The notes beneath the pieces are model-generated. The model had not been told where the DNA came from. It saw only the letters and a list, made by a program, of their open reading frames with translations, and ran no database searches. This document shows, piece by piece, positions 53,859 to 61,147 of a stretch of DNA of 64,000 nucleotides (position 1 is the stretch's first letter; the number at the start of each line of letters is the position of its first letter). This DNA is from Thermosaccharophagus gerlachensis (lineage in GTDB: Bacteria > Armatimonadota > Fervidibacteria > Fervidibacterales > Thermosaccharophagaceae): NCBI GenBank assembly GCA_041538025.1, contig JBGOEV010000001.1, positions 62,001-126,000 of the forward strand, read 5' to 3'. Position numbers and translations under genes: made by a program.

Positions 53859-54261
53859 ATATCGCAAGGAGCAACGAGGAGTATGTAAAGGAAAAGCCAC
53901 AAGAGCAAATACAGTTGTGGAAGGTGACTTTGCTCTACAAGCTATTGAACCTGGCTGGGTGACTGCTCGTCAAATAGAAGCAGCAAGGATAGCAATCGCA
54001 AATTATGTCAAAAGGGAAGCAAAAATATGGATTCGCATTTTCCCATATAAACCAGTGACGAAAAAGCCAACCGAAAGCAGGATGGGCGGGGGTAAAGGAG
54101 ATCCTGAGGAATATGTGGCTGTCGTTAAAAGGGGGACGATATTGTTTGAAGTCGGTGGAATTTCAAGTGATACGGCTATAGAGGCATTGAGACGTGCTTC
54201 TCATAAGTTGCCCATAAAAACTCGTATTATTTCGCAAGAGGTGTTACCTCATGCCAGATGA
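53836..54261 (+). CDS. rplP: 50S ribosomal protein L16
   Basis: L16 sits near the A-site tRNA elbow. The 141 residues include MLQPRKRKYRKEQRG, ITARQIEAARIAI-like VTARQIEAARIAIANYV, and TKKPTESRMGGGKGDPEEYVA. The ATG at 53836 lies inside rpsC with GGGGGAG upstream; the overlap is 23 bases. Confidence 0.96.
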   Translation: MLQPRKRKYRKEQRGVCKGKATRANTVVEGDFALQAIEPGWVTARQIEAARIAIANYVKREAKIWIRIFPYKPVTKKPTESRMGGGKGDPEEYVAVVKRGTILFEVGGISSDTAIEALRRASHKLPIKTRIISQEVLPHAR

Positions 54262-54472
54262 AAAACGCCGTGAGGAATTGCAAAGGCTTAGACAATTGCC
54301 GACCCAAGAACTGATAAAAGAGCTTGAGGAGACAAAGAAAGAGCTGTTTTTAACGAGGGCACAAATAGCCACATTCAGCCAAACCAATGTTGCTCGCGTG
54401 AAAACCCTTAAAAAGAAAGTTGCACGAATTCTTACAATATTGCGAGAAAGAGAGTTGCTTGGAATTGAATAG
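54251..54472 (+). CDS. rpmC: 50S ribosomal protein L29
   Basis: L29 is a small exit-site protein near L23. The 73 residues include LRQLPTQELIKELEETKKELF and NVARVKTLKKKVARILTILRE. The start overlaps the end of rplP by 11 bases. Confidence 0.94.
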   Translation: MPDEKRREELQRLRQLPTQELIKELEETKKELFLTRAQIATFSQTNVARVKTLKKKVARILTILRERELLGIE

Positions 54473-54521
54473 TTTTGGTCGGAGTTAGCCGGAAAGATAC
54501 GAAAAGAGGGGTGTTAAGTGA

Positions 54522-54893
54522 ATGAGCGAACAAAGAGGGAAGAGGAAAAGGAGAATAGGGGTCGTTGTGAGCGATAAAATGGACAAAACAGTTGTCGTAG
54601 TTGTTGAGAGGTTAGTGCGCCATCCTTTATACAAAAAAGTTTTGAGGAAGCGAAAAAAGTATTATGCTCACGATGAGAATAATGAGTGCAAAATCGGTGA
54701 TGTTGTAGAAATTATGGAGACAAGACCATTGAGCAAGCTTAAGCGTTGGCGAGTTGTGCGAATAATTGAGAAAGCAAAAACCGTGGCACCGCTTGTTGAC
54801 AAAGAAGTTGTTGAGGAAACTGCTGTGGCACCGCCGGAGCTTGTAGCCCCCTCAGAGCAAGTGGAACAAGAAGCAAGTGAAAACAGGGGGTGA
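54522..54893 (+). CDS. rpsQ: 30S ribosomal protein S17 with acidic C-terminal tail
   Basis: S17 is an early-assembly 16S rRNA binder. Residues 1-85 hold RGKRKRRIGVVVSDKMDKTVVVVVERLVRHPLYKKVLRKRKKYYAHDENNECKIGDVVEIMETRPLSKLKRWRVV-type features (KRRIGVVVSDKMDKTVVV, NECKIGDVVEIMETRPLSK). The remaining about 35 residues form a Glu-, Val- and Pro-rich tail not usual for S17. The following EF-G-like gene starts seven bases later. Confidence 0.95.
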   Translation: MSEQRGKRKRRIGVVVSDKMDKTVVVVVERLVRHPLYKKVLRKRKKYYAHDENNECKIGDVVEIMETRPLSKLKRWRVVRIIEKAKTVAPLVDKEVVEETAVAPPELVAPSEQVEQEASENRG

Positions 54894-54899
54894 AGTGTT

Positions 54900-56984
54900 G
54901 TGGAGTTGATTAGACCTGAAATGATAAGAAATATAGCGCTAATTGGGCAAGGTGGTTCAGGAAAAACAACATTAGCCGATGCCATGTTATGGGTGGCTAA
55001 TGCTGTTGACAGGCAAGGAAGAGTGGAGAAAGGGACAAGCATTTTTGATTATGAGGAAGACGAAAAGCAAAGGCAACATAGTATAAACCTTGCAGTTGGG
55101 CATTGTGAATGGAACGGTGTTTTGATCAACATAATTGACACACCAGGTGGAATAGATTTCGTTGGAGATGCATATGCAGCATTGAGAGTCGTTGATGGTG
55201 TTGTCGCAGTAATAGATGCTGGTGGGGGTGTAGAGTTCCAGCTTGAAAGATTGTGGTCAAAGGCAAATGAATATGGGCTTTCAAAGATAATTTTTGTGAC
55301 GAAGATGGACAGTGAAAAAGCAGATTTTGAGATTGTGGTTTCTCAAGCCAAAGAAAGGTTGAAAACAAACATAATTCCATTAACTATCCCAGTGGGGGAA
55401 CGTTCGGGGTTTAAGGGAGTTGTTGATGTTTTGACAGGAAAGGTGTTTACATTTGATAAAGGCGATCACAGTGTTAGCGGGGAAGTGGGAGGGGAAGTTG
55501 AAGAAAAATTGGAGAAATACAGGGAGCAATTGATTGAAGTCGCAGCTGAAAGTAGCGATGAGCTGCTCGAAAAATACGTAGAAGGGAAGGAGTTAACGAG
55601 AGAAGAGATTGAAAAAGGATTGATGAACGCTATATCTGTTGGTTCGGTGATACCACTCTTCTGTGGGTCAGCTGCACAGTGTGTTGGCGTTTCACGCTTG
55701 CTTGATGCCATTGTGAAGTTTATGCCATCACCAGTTCAGCGCCAGCCAGTTGAGGCTAAAACATTGGATGGTGAGAAGGTAATTAAGCTAACTGCCGACC
55801 CTGAGAGAGAATTCGTTGCATTGGTTTTTAAGACGGTATCGGATCCGTATGTTGGAAGAATCAATTACTTTCGTGTGTTTTCTGGGACAGTTGCATCGGA
55901 TTCCTTTGTATTCAATGCAAACGAAGGTAGAAGGGAAAGAGTGGGGCAGTTGTTCATACCTCAGGGTAAAAACATTGAATCAGTCGGTATGGTTCGTGCG
56001 GGGCAGATTGCAGCTGTCGCCAAACTTGAGATAACACGCACAGGACATACACTTTGTGATGAATCGCAACCGGTGTTGCTTCCACCGATAGAGTTTCCGA
56101 TACCAGTAATGGAACTTGCAGTGCATCCTAAAACGAGGGGCGATGAAGATAAACTGTTAAGTGGTTTGCAGAAATTGCGGGAAGAAGATGGAGCTTTCAG
56201 ATGGTATAGGAACAACGAAACTGGTGAAACAATTATTGCAGGGTTAGGCGATTTACATCTTGAAGTAGCAGTTGAACGATTGAAGCGAAAATTCGGTGCT
56301 GACGTTGAAGTTACATTGCCCAAGATACCGTATAAGGAAACAATACGGAAGAAAGGACGAAGCGAAGGGAGATATATACGCCAAACTGGTGGGCGAGGGC
56401 AATATGGTGTTGTTTGGCTTGAAATAGAACCTTTGGAAAGAGGTAAAGGCTTTGAGTTTGTGGATGCTATAGTCGGAGGTGTCATACCAAGCAAGTTTAT
56501 TCCTTCCGTTGAAAAAGGGGTAATTGAAGCGATGCAACAGGGTGTTCTTTCGGGGTATCCCGTTGTGGATGTAAAAGTCACTTTGTTTGATGGCAAGTAT
56601 CATGAAGTTGACTCATCAGATATTGCGTTTAAGAACGCAGGTAGCATTGCTTTTCGTAATGCCATGCTTCAGTGCGATCCCTATTTGCTTGAGCCGATAA
56701 TGGAAGTTGAGATAATAGTGCCAGAGGAAAACATGGGGGATATAATTGGAGATTTGACGAGCAAAAGGGGTAGAATCTTAGGGATGGAAGCGATTGATGG
56801 AATGCAAAAAATTCGTGCGTTAGTTCCGCTCGCAGAAATGCAGCGATATGCAGCTACTTTGCGATCCTTAACGAGGGGTCGTGGTCAATATTCCATGAAG
56901 TTTTCTCACTACGAGGAAGTCCCGCCTCACTTGGCTGAGAAAATAATTGCTGAGTCCAAGAAAAAAGAAGAACAACAAAAGTGA
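54900..56984 (+). CDS. EF-G-like translational GTPase (EF-G2 type) inside the spc operon
   Basis: A 694-residue EF-G paralogue. The GTPase has GQGGSGKTTL (G1), DTPGGIDF (G3) and TKMDSEKADF (G4); the rest follows domains II-V of EF-G (SHYEEVPPHLAEKI near the end). Gly84 replaces the catalytic histidine of DTPGH in canonical EF-G; EF-G2-type relatives usually have Tyr there. Switch I is RQHSIN and not RGITIT. EF-G2 proteins bind ribosomes and hydrolyse GTP but often do not support normal translocation. Sitting between rpsQ and rplN, it is expected to be expressed with ribosomal proteins. The start is a GTG seven bases after the end of rpsQ. Confidence 0.9.
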   Translation: MELIRPEMIRNIALIGQGGSGKTTLADAMLWVANAVDRQGRVEKGTSIFDYEEDEKQRQHSINLAVGHCEWNGVLINIIDTPGGIDFVGDAYAALRVVDGVVAVIDAGGGVEFQLERLWSKANEYGLSKIIFVTKMDSEKADFEIVVSQAKERLKTNIIPLTIPVGERSGFKGVVDVLTGKVFTFDKGDHSVSGEVGGEVEEKLEKYREQLIEVAAESSDELLEKYVEGKELTREEIEKGLMNAISVGSVIPLFCGSAAQCVGVSRLLDAIVKFMPSPVQRQPVEAKTLDGEKVIKLTADPEREFVALVFKTVSDPYVGRINYFRVFSGTVASDSFVFNANEGRRERVGQLFIPQGKNIESVGMVRAGQIAAVAKLEITRTGHTLCDESQPVLLPPIEFPIPVMELAVHPKTRGDEDKLLSGLQKLREEDGAFRWYRNNETGETIIAGLGDLHLEVAVERLKRKFGADVEVTLPKIPYKETIRKKGRSEGRYIRQTGGRGQYGVVWLEIEPLERGKGFEFVDAIVGGVIPSKFIPSVEKGVIEAMQQGVLSGYPVVDVKVTLFDGKYHEVDSSDIAFKNAGSIAFRNAMLQCDPYLLEPIMEVEIIVPEENMGDIIGDLTSKRGRILGMEAIDGMQKIRALVPLAEMQRYAATLRSLTRGRGQYSMKFSHYEEVPPHLAEKIIAESKKKEEQQK

Positions 56985-56997
56985 AGGGTGAAAAGCC

Positions 56998-57366
56998 ATG
57001 ATAATGCCACAAACGAGGCTCAAGGTTGCTGATAACTCTGGGGCAAGAGAAATAATGTGCATTCGTGTCTTGAAGGGTGGAAGTAGTAGATATGGCAATA
57101 TTGGGGATGTGATTGTGGCTTCTGTTAAAGACGCTGTCCCTGGGGCAGCCGTTTCAAAAGGCGACGTAGTGAAAGCTGTTATTGTGCGCACAAAATACGG
57201 AATTAGGCGTGCGGATGGGTCATACTTGCGATTTGATGAAAATGCAGCGGTTATTATTGACCATCAAAACAATCCGATAGGAACGAGAGTGTTTGGACCA
57301 GTTGCAAGGGAACTGCGAGATAAACAGTTCCTGAAGATAATTTCCCTTGCACCCGAGATTGTTTGA
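56998..57366 (+). CDS. rplN: 50S ribosomal protein L14
   Basis: L14 lies at the subunit interface. The 122 residues include PQTRLKVADNSGAREIMCIRVLKGG, IVRTKYGIRRADGSYLRFDENAAVIID and GTRVFGPVARELRDKQFLKIISLAPEIV. It follows the EF-G-like gene by 13 bases. Confidence 0.97.
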   Translation: MIMPQTRLKVADNSGAREIMCIRVLKGGSSRYGNIGDVIVASVKDAVPGAAVSKGDVVKAVIVRTKYGIRRADGSYLRFDENAAVIIDHQNNPIGTRVFGPVARELRDKQFLKIISLAPEIV

Positions 57367-57376
57367 GGTGGTCAAG

Positions 57377-57709
57377 ATGCCAAGTATGGGTATAAAAACT
57401 GGGGATACTGTCGTAGTGATCTCTGGAGTTGACAAGGGTAAAAGAGGGAAAGTGATAAAAGCTATGCCAAGAGAAGGGAAAGTTGTAGTAGAAGGAGTTA
57501 ACCTGCGTTGGAAGCACCAGAAATTCCAGAGGACAAGGACAATGCAAGTGCAAAGTGGGCGTATTCAAGTGCCTTTGCCAATACCAAGATGCAAGGTTAT
57601 GCTTGTGTGTCCTCGTTGTGATAACCCAACGCGAATAAAGAAAGTGTTCTTGCCAGATGGAAGGAAAGTGCGTGCATGTAAAAAATGCGGCGAATTAATT
57701 GATGAATGA
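57377..57709 (+). CDS. rplX: 50S ribosomal protein L24, zinc-ribbon form
   Basis: L24 is an assembly-initiator protein. The 110 residues have the KOW-type GDTVVVISGVDKGKRGKVIKAM and an added zinc ribbon with C78, C81, C101 and C104, common in many bacteria. The ATG at 57377 has GAGGTGG five bases upstream; the longer frame reaches into rplN. Confidence 0.94.
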   Translation: MPSMGIKTGDTVVVISGVDKGKRGKVIKAMPREGKVVVEGVNLRWKHQKFQRTRTMQVQSGRIQVPLPIPRCKVMLVCPRCDNPTRIKKVFLPDGRKVRACKKCGELIDE

Positions 57710-57721
57710 GGTGGATGAAAA

Positions 57722-58288
57722 GTGTCTGTAGGGAGCTATAAACCAAGGTTAAAAGAGAAATGGGAGAAGGAAGTTGTGCCACTTTTGATGAAGCAGTTTG
57801 GATACAAAAATGTTATGCAGGTTCCAAAACCTGTCAAAGTAGTGGTAAATGTGGGTGTTGGGGATGCAAAAGAAGACCCAAAATACTTGGATTCAACTAT
57901 AAAAGAGCTTTCAATGATAACCGGTCAAAAACCTGTGGTAAGGAGAGCTAAAAGGTCAATTGCTGGATTCAAGTTGCGTAAAGGTCAACCAGTCGGGTGC
58001 ATGGTAACGCTGAGGCGGGCTCGCATGTGGGAGTTCCTTGACAGGTTGATTAATGCTGCTTTACCTCGAATTAGGGACTTTAAAGGGCTACCTCCCGATG
58101 CTTTTGATGGGCATGGTAACTATAATATCGGAATTGAGGAGCAGTTGATTTTTCCAGAAATAACTTATGACGACATCGCTAAGGTGCGAGGGATGAATAT
58201 CACTATAGTCACAAGCGCAAAGACTGATGAAGAAGCACTGGCTTTACTCAAATCCCTTGGGATGCCTATTCGTGATGCTGGAAAATAA
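57722..58288 (+). CDS. rplE: 50S ribosomal protein L5
   Basis: L5 binds 5S rRNA and contacts P-site tRNA. The 188 residues include KYLDSTIKELSMITGQKPVVRRAKRSIAGFKLRKGQPVG-type features (ITGQKPVVRRAKRSIAGFK), RALPRIRDFKGLP-like RLINAALPRIRDFKGLP and NYNIGIEEQLIFPEI. The GTG start has GAGGTGGATG upstream. Confidence 0.96.
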   Translation: MSVGSYKPRLKEKWEKEVVPLLMKQFGYKNVMQVPKPVKVVVNVGVGDAKEDPKYLDSTIKELSMITGQKPVVRRAKRSIAGFKLRKGQPVGCMVTLRRARMWEFLDRLINAALPRIRDFKGLPPDAFDGHGNYNIGIEEQLIFPEITYDDIAKVRGMNITIVTSAKTDEEALALLKSLGMPIRDAGK

Positions 58289-58309
58289 GCTACCGAGGTG
58301 CAAGGGACT

Positions 58310-58495
58310 ATGCCAAGGAAAGCATTAGTAGTGAAGGCTCAAAAGGAACCAAAGTTTAAAGTGAGAAAAGTAAACCGCTGCACACGCTGTGGGCGAGCAA
58401 GAGCATACATTCGTCAGTTTGGCTTATGCAGAATTTGCTTTAGGACACTTGCAAGCCAAGGGCTAATTCCGGGGGTTAGGAAGGCAAGCTGGTAA
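58310..58495 (+). CDS. rpsN: 30S ribosomal protein S14, zinc type Z
   Basis: The 61-residue length and the CxxC pairs C24, C27 and C40, C43 mark the zinc-binding type Z form. It has the VRKVNRCTRCGRARAYIRQFGLCRICFRTLA region. The longer type without zinc is not needed here. The start at 58310 has GAGGTG upstream and matches family length. Confidence 0.96.
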   Translation: MPRKALVVKAQKEPKFKVRKVNRCTRCGRARAYIRQFGLCRICFRTLASQGLIPGVRKASW

Positions 58496-58525
58496 AGCAT
58501 GCCTCAATTGGAGGTGTTTGATTAA

Positions 58526-58924
58526 ATGGTAATTACTGATCCAATTGCCGATATGCTGATCAGAATCAAGAACGCATCACAAGCTCGCTTAAGTAAAGTC
58601 CGCATACCAGCGTCTAACATAAAGCGAGAAATAGCTAAAGTGCTGAAAGAAGAGGGTTATATCGCTGACTATAAGTTTATCCGTGATAACAAGCAGGGCA
58701 TTTTAATCATCTATCTTCGCTACCTTGACGGGAAAAAGCCAGTAATAACTGGGGTTAAGCGGATAAGCAAACCTGGGAGGAGAATTTATGTAAAAGCCAA
58801 CGAAATACCTATAGTGCAAAGTGGATTAGGTATAGCATTGCTTTCAACCTCTCAAGGTATAATGACTGATGCACAGGCTCGCAAGAAAGGTATTGGGGGC
58901 GAACTTCTGGCATATGTTTGGTAA
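58526..58924 (+). CDS. rpsH: 30S ribosomal protein S8
   Basis: S8 binds the central domain of 16S rRNA and represses the spc operon in E. coli by binding its mRNA. The 132 residues include DPIADMLIRIKNA, KRISKPGRRIYV and the C-terminal GIALLSTSQGIMTDAQARKKGIGGELLAYVW. A GGAGGTG site precedes the start. Confidence 0.96.
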   Translation: MVITDPIADMLIRIKNASQARLSKVRIPASNIKREIAKVLKEEGYIADYKFIRDNKQGILIIYLRYLDGKKPVITGVKRISKPGRRIYVKANEIPIVQSGLGIALLSTSQGIMTDAQARKKGIGGELLAYVW

Positions 58925-58942
58925 TATGTGGGGGGATGGTTG

Positions 58943-59518
58943 ATGTCAAGGATCGGAAGGAAACCTATACCGATTCCCGAGGGTGTCAAAGTGCAAATCA
59001 ATAACAACACTGTGGTTGTTGAAGGACCGAAGGGAAAGCTTCAGCAGTCCTTTCACCCAGATATGATAATTCGCTCGGAAAATGGTCAAATAATTGTAGA
59101 ACGCCCATCGGATAACCGTTTTCATCGCTCTTTGCATGGTCTCACAAGGACTTTGATAGCTAATATGATTGAAGGCGTGACTAAAGGTTTCAGGAAAGTG
59201 CTTGAAGTTCGTGGTATGGGCTACAGGGTGGAATTAATGGGTGAAAATAAACTGAGATTAATGTTGGGATTTTCCCATCCAATCGTCTTTGAAGCTCCTC
59301 AAGGTATAACGTTCAATGTTGAATCTTTCACACCAACGCAACAAAATCAATATTTGTCGGCGAAAATAATCGTTAACGGGATAGATAAGCAACTTGTTGG
59401 GGATGTGGCTGCGAGGATAAGAGCTTTGAGAAAAGTTGAACCTTACAAAGGAAAGGGTATAAGATACGAGGACGAAGTTGTAAAGCTGAAGCCGGGCAAG
59501 CAAGCTAAAGGTAAGTAA
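58943..59518 (+). CDS. rplF: 50S ribosomal protein L6
   Basis: L6 has two KH-like halves and sits near the GTPase-factor site. The 191 residues include SRIGRKPIPIPEGVKV, NTVVVEGPKGKLQQ and RKVEPYKGKGIRYEDEVVKLKPGKQAKGK. The ATG at 58943 has GGGGGGATGG upstream; the open frame from 58928 adds a non-family start. Confidence 0.95.
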   Translation: MSRIGRKPIPIPEGVKVQINNNTVVVEGPKGKLQQSFHPDMIIRSENGQIIVERPSDNRFHRSLHGLTRTLIANMIEGVTKGFRKVLEVRGMGYRVELMGENKLRLMLGFSHPIVFEAPQGITFNVESFTPTQQNQYLSAKIIVNGIDKQLVGDVAARIRALRKVEPYKGKGIRYEDEVVKLKPGKQAKGK

Positions 59519-59534
59519 GTGAGGGAGTTGAGAT

Positions 59535-59906
59535 ATGGCAGTTAAGTATAGGACAAGAAAAGAGCGTAGGCAGAGAAGACACTGGCGAATAAGGAAGAAA
59601 ATTTTTGGAACTCCAGAAAGACCACGATTATCGGTATTTGCAAGCCTAAATCACATATACGCTCAAATAATTGACGATACAAAAGGACACACACTTGTTG
59701 CAGCATCAACCCTTGATAAGGAGTTAAGAGGTAAATTCAGGCATTCGGGGAATGTAGATGCTGCAAGGGAGGTAGGGAAGCTTATTGCCAAGAGAGCCAT
59801 TGAAATGGGAATAAAAAGGGTCGTTTTTGATAGAGGGGGACATGCCTACCACGGGCGTGTTAAAGCGCTTGCAGAGGCTGCGAGGGAAGTCGGATTAGAG
59901 TTCTAA
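59535..59906 (+). CDS. rplR: 50S ribosomal protein L18
   Basis: L18 binds 5S rRNA with L5. The 123 residues include RPRLSVFASLNHIYAQIIDD, KLIAKRAIEMGIKRVVFDRGGHAYHGRVKALAEAAREVGLEF-type features (VFDRGGHAYHGRVKALAEAA). It begins 16 bases after rplF with GAGGGAG upstream. Confidence 0.96.
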   Translation: MAVKYRTRKERRQRRHWRIRKKIFGTPERPRLSVFASLNHIYAQIIDDTKGHTLVAASTLDKELRGKFRHSGNVDAAREVGKLIAKRAIEMGIKRVVFDRGGHAYHGRVKALAEAAREVGLEF

Positions 59907-59923
59907 AGGGGGAGTAAAAGAAC

Positions 59924-60571
59924 ATGGACATACAGTGGGAAGAAAAGCAGTATGAGGAAAGAGTTGTGGAAATTAGAAGAGTTTCTAAAACACATAAGGG
60001 TGGTAAAAGACTTTCTTTTCGGGCGTTGGTTGTAGTTGGAGACGGTAAAGGAAGAGTAGGGGCTGCCATTGGAAAAGCTTTAACTGTTCCAGAAGCTGTT
60101 AGAAAAGCATATGAAAGAGCATGCAAAGAGATGTTTGAAGTTCCTTTAGTAGGTGACACAATACCACATGAAGTAGTTGGTAAGGTGTGCACAACAAAAG
60201 TTTTGTTAAAGCCTGCAAGTGCAGGCACTGGTGTTATTGCAAGTAGCCCTGTTAGAGCAGTGATGGATGTGCTTGGGGTTCGTAACATATTGACAAAGAC
60301 ATTTGGTTCAAGAAATAAAGCAAATACTGTATGGGCAACGCTTGATGCACTAAGACAATTGCGTTCACCCGAAGAAGTTGCAAGAATCAGGGGTAAAAAA
60401 CTGAGCGATCTGCCAATACCAGCTAAAATACGAAGGAGGCTTGCTCAAAGTGAATTTACAGAACAACAAATCCCAGAAGAAGTATCTAAAAATACGCCTA
60501 AAGAAGAGCCTAATAGGATACCCGAAAGACCAGAAGGCTACAGCGAAGGCATTAGGGTTGACCAGGATTAA
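59924..60571 (+). CDS. rpsE: 30S ribosomal protein S5 with C-terminal extension
   Basis: S5 contributes to decoding accuracy at the back of the 30S subunit. The 215 residues include RRVSKTHKGGKRLSFRALVVVGDGKGRVG and PASAGTGVIASSPVRAVMDVLGVRNI, which are typical of the family. The protein continues about 40 residues past the usual end with an acidic, Pro- and Glu-rich tail. That tail is encoded in the region that also starts rpmD in another frame (122-base overlap). The ATG has GGGGGAG upstream. Confidence 0.94.
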   Translation: MDIQWEEKQYEERVVEIRRVSKTHKGGKRLSFRALVVVGDGKGRVGAAIGKALTVPEAVRKAYERACKEMFEVPLVGDTIPHEVVGKVCTTKVLLKPASAGTGVIASSPVRAVMDVLGVRNILTKTFGSRNKANTVWATLDALRQLRSPEEVARIRGKKLSDLPIPAKIRRRLAQSEFTEQQIPEEVSKNTPKEEPNRIPERPEGYSEGIRVDQD

Positions 60572-60662
60572 TCGTGTTGTCATAAAACCAGATAATCCAT
60601 GTATTCGTGGGATGATAAGAAAGATACAACATCTGGTTGAAGTAAGCGAAGTTTCAGCATAA
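60450..60662 (+). CDS. rpmD: 50S ribosomal protein L30, overlapping rpsE
   Basis: L30 is a small peripheral large-subunit protein. The 70 residues contain the family core LKIRLKKSLIGYPKDQKATAKALGL and NRVVIKPDNPCIRGMIRKIQHLVEV. The GTG at 60450 has AAGGAGG ten bases upstream, inside rpsE; a TTG at 60441 is too close to it. The first 122 bases overlap the end of rpsE in a different frame. L30 is often 60 residues, so the about 12-residue N-terminal addition may not be essential. Confidence 0.9.
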   Translation: MNLQNNKSQKKYLKIRLKKSLIGYPKDQKATAKALGLTRINRVVIKPDNPCIRGMIRKIQHLVEVSEVSA

Positions 60663-60685
60663 GCTGTGGAAAGGAGATGTATAGT

Positions 60686-61147
60686 ATGCTATCGTTGAAC
60701 TCTCTAAAACCTCCACCGGGAGCTAAACATAAACGCAAGCGAGTTGGCAGAGGCATAGCAGCAGGGCAGGGTAAAACATGCGGTCGTGGCACAAAAGGGC
60801 AAAAGGCAAGAGAAAATGTCCCACCTTGGTTTGAAGGTGGGCAAACACCACTTTACAAGAGAGTGCCTAAGTTGAGGGGCATATCAAAGAAAGCAATGCC
60901 AAGAGAACCATTTCGCAAACACTATGCTATAGTAAATGTTAAGCAACTTGAATGCTTTGAACCATATACCGAAGTGACACCTGAATTGTTGGTTGAAAGA
61001 GGTATAATTGACAAAATTTATGATGGGCTGCGTGTGCTTGGGGATGGTGAATTAACAAAGCCGCTCATAGTCAAAGCACACCATTTTAGCAAAACTGCGA
61101 AGCAAAAAATTGAAAAAGTAGGTGGAAAAGCCGAGGTGATCACTTAA
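60686..61147 (+). CDS. rplO: 50S ribosomal protein L15
   Basis: L15 is an intermediate assembly protein of the large subunit. The 153 residues include LKPPPGAKHKRKRVGRGIAAGQGKTCGRGTKGQKAR and FEGGQTPLYKRVPKLRG. The ATG at 60686 has AAAGGAG about ten bases upstream and gives the usual N-terminus; an ATG at 60677 is too close to the site. Its stop overlaps the start of secY (TAATG). Confidence 0.95.
   Translation: MLSLNSLKPPPGAKHKRKRVGRGIAAGQGKTCGRGTKGQKARENVPPWFEGGQTPLYKRVPKLRGISKKAMPREPFRKHYAIVNVKQLECFEPYTEVTPELLVERGIIDKIYDGLRVLGDGELTKPLIVKAHHFSKTAKQKIEKVGGKAEVIT

Noticed and set aside
55961..56596. Open frame of 211 codons on the minus strand in the EF-G2-type gene
   Set aside because: It is antisense to conserved EF-G domains with no ribosome site, and is a mirror of a well-conserved coding frame.
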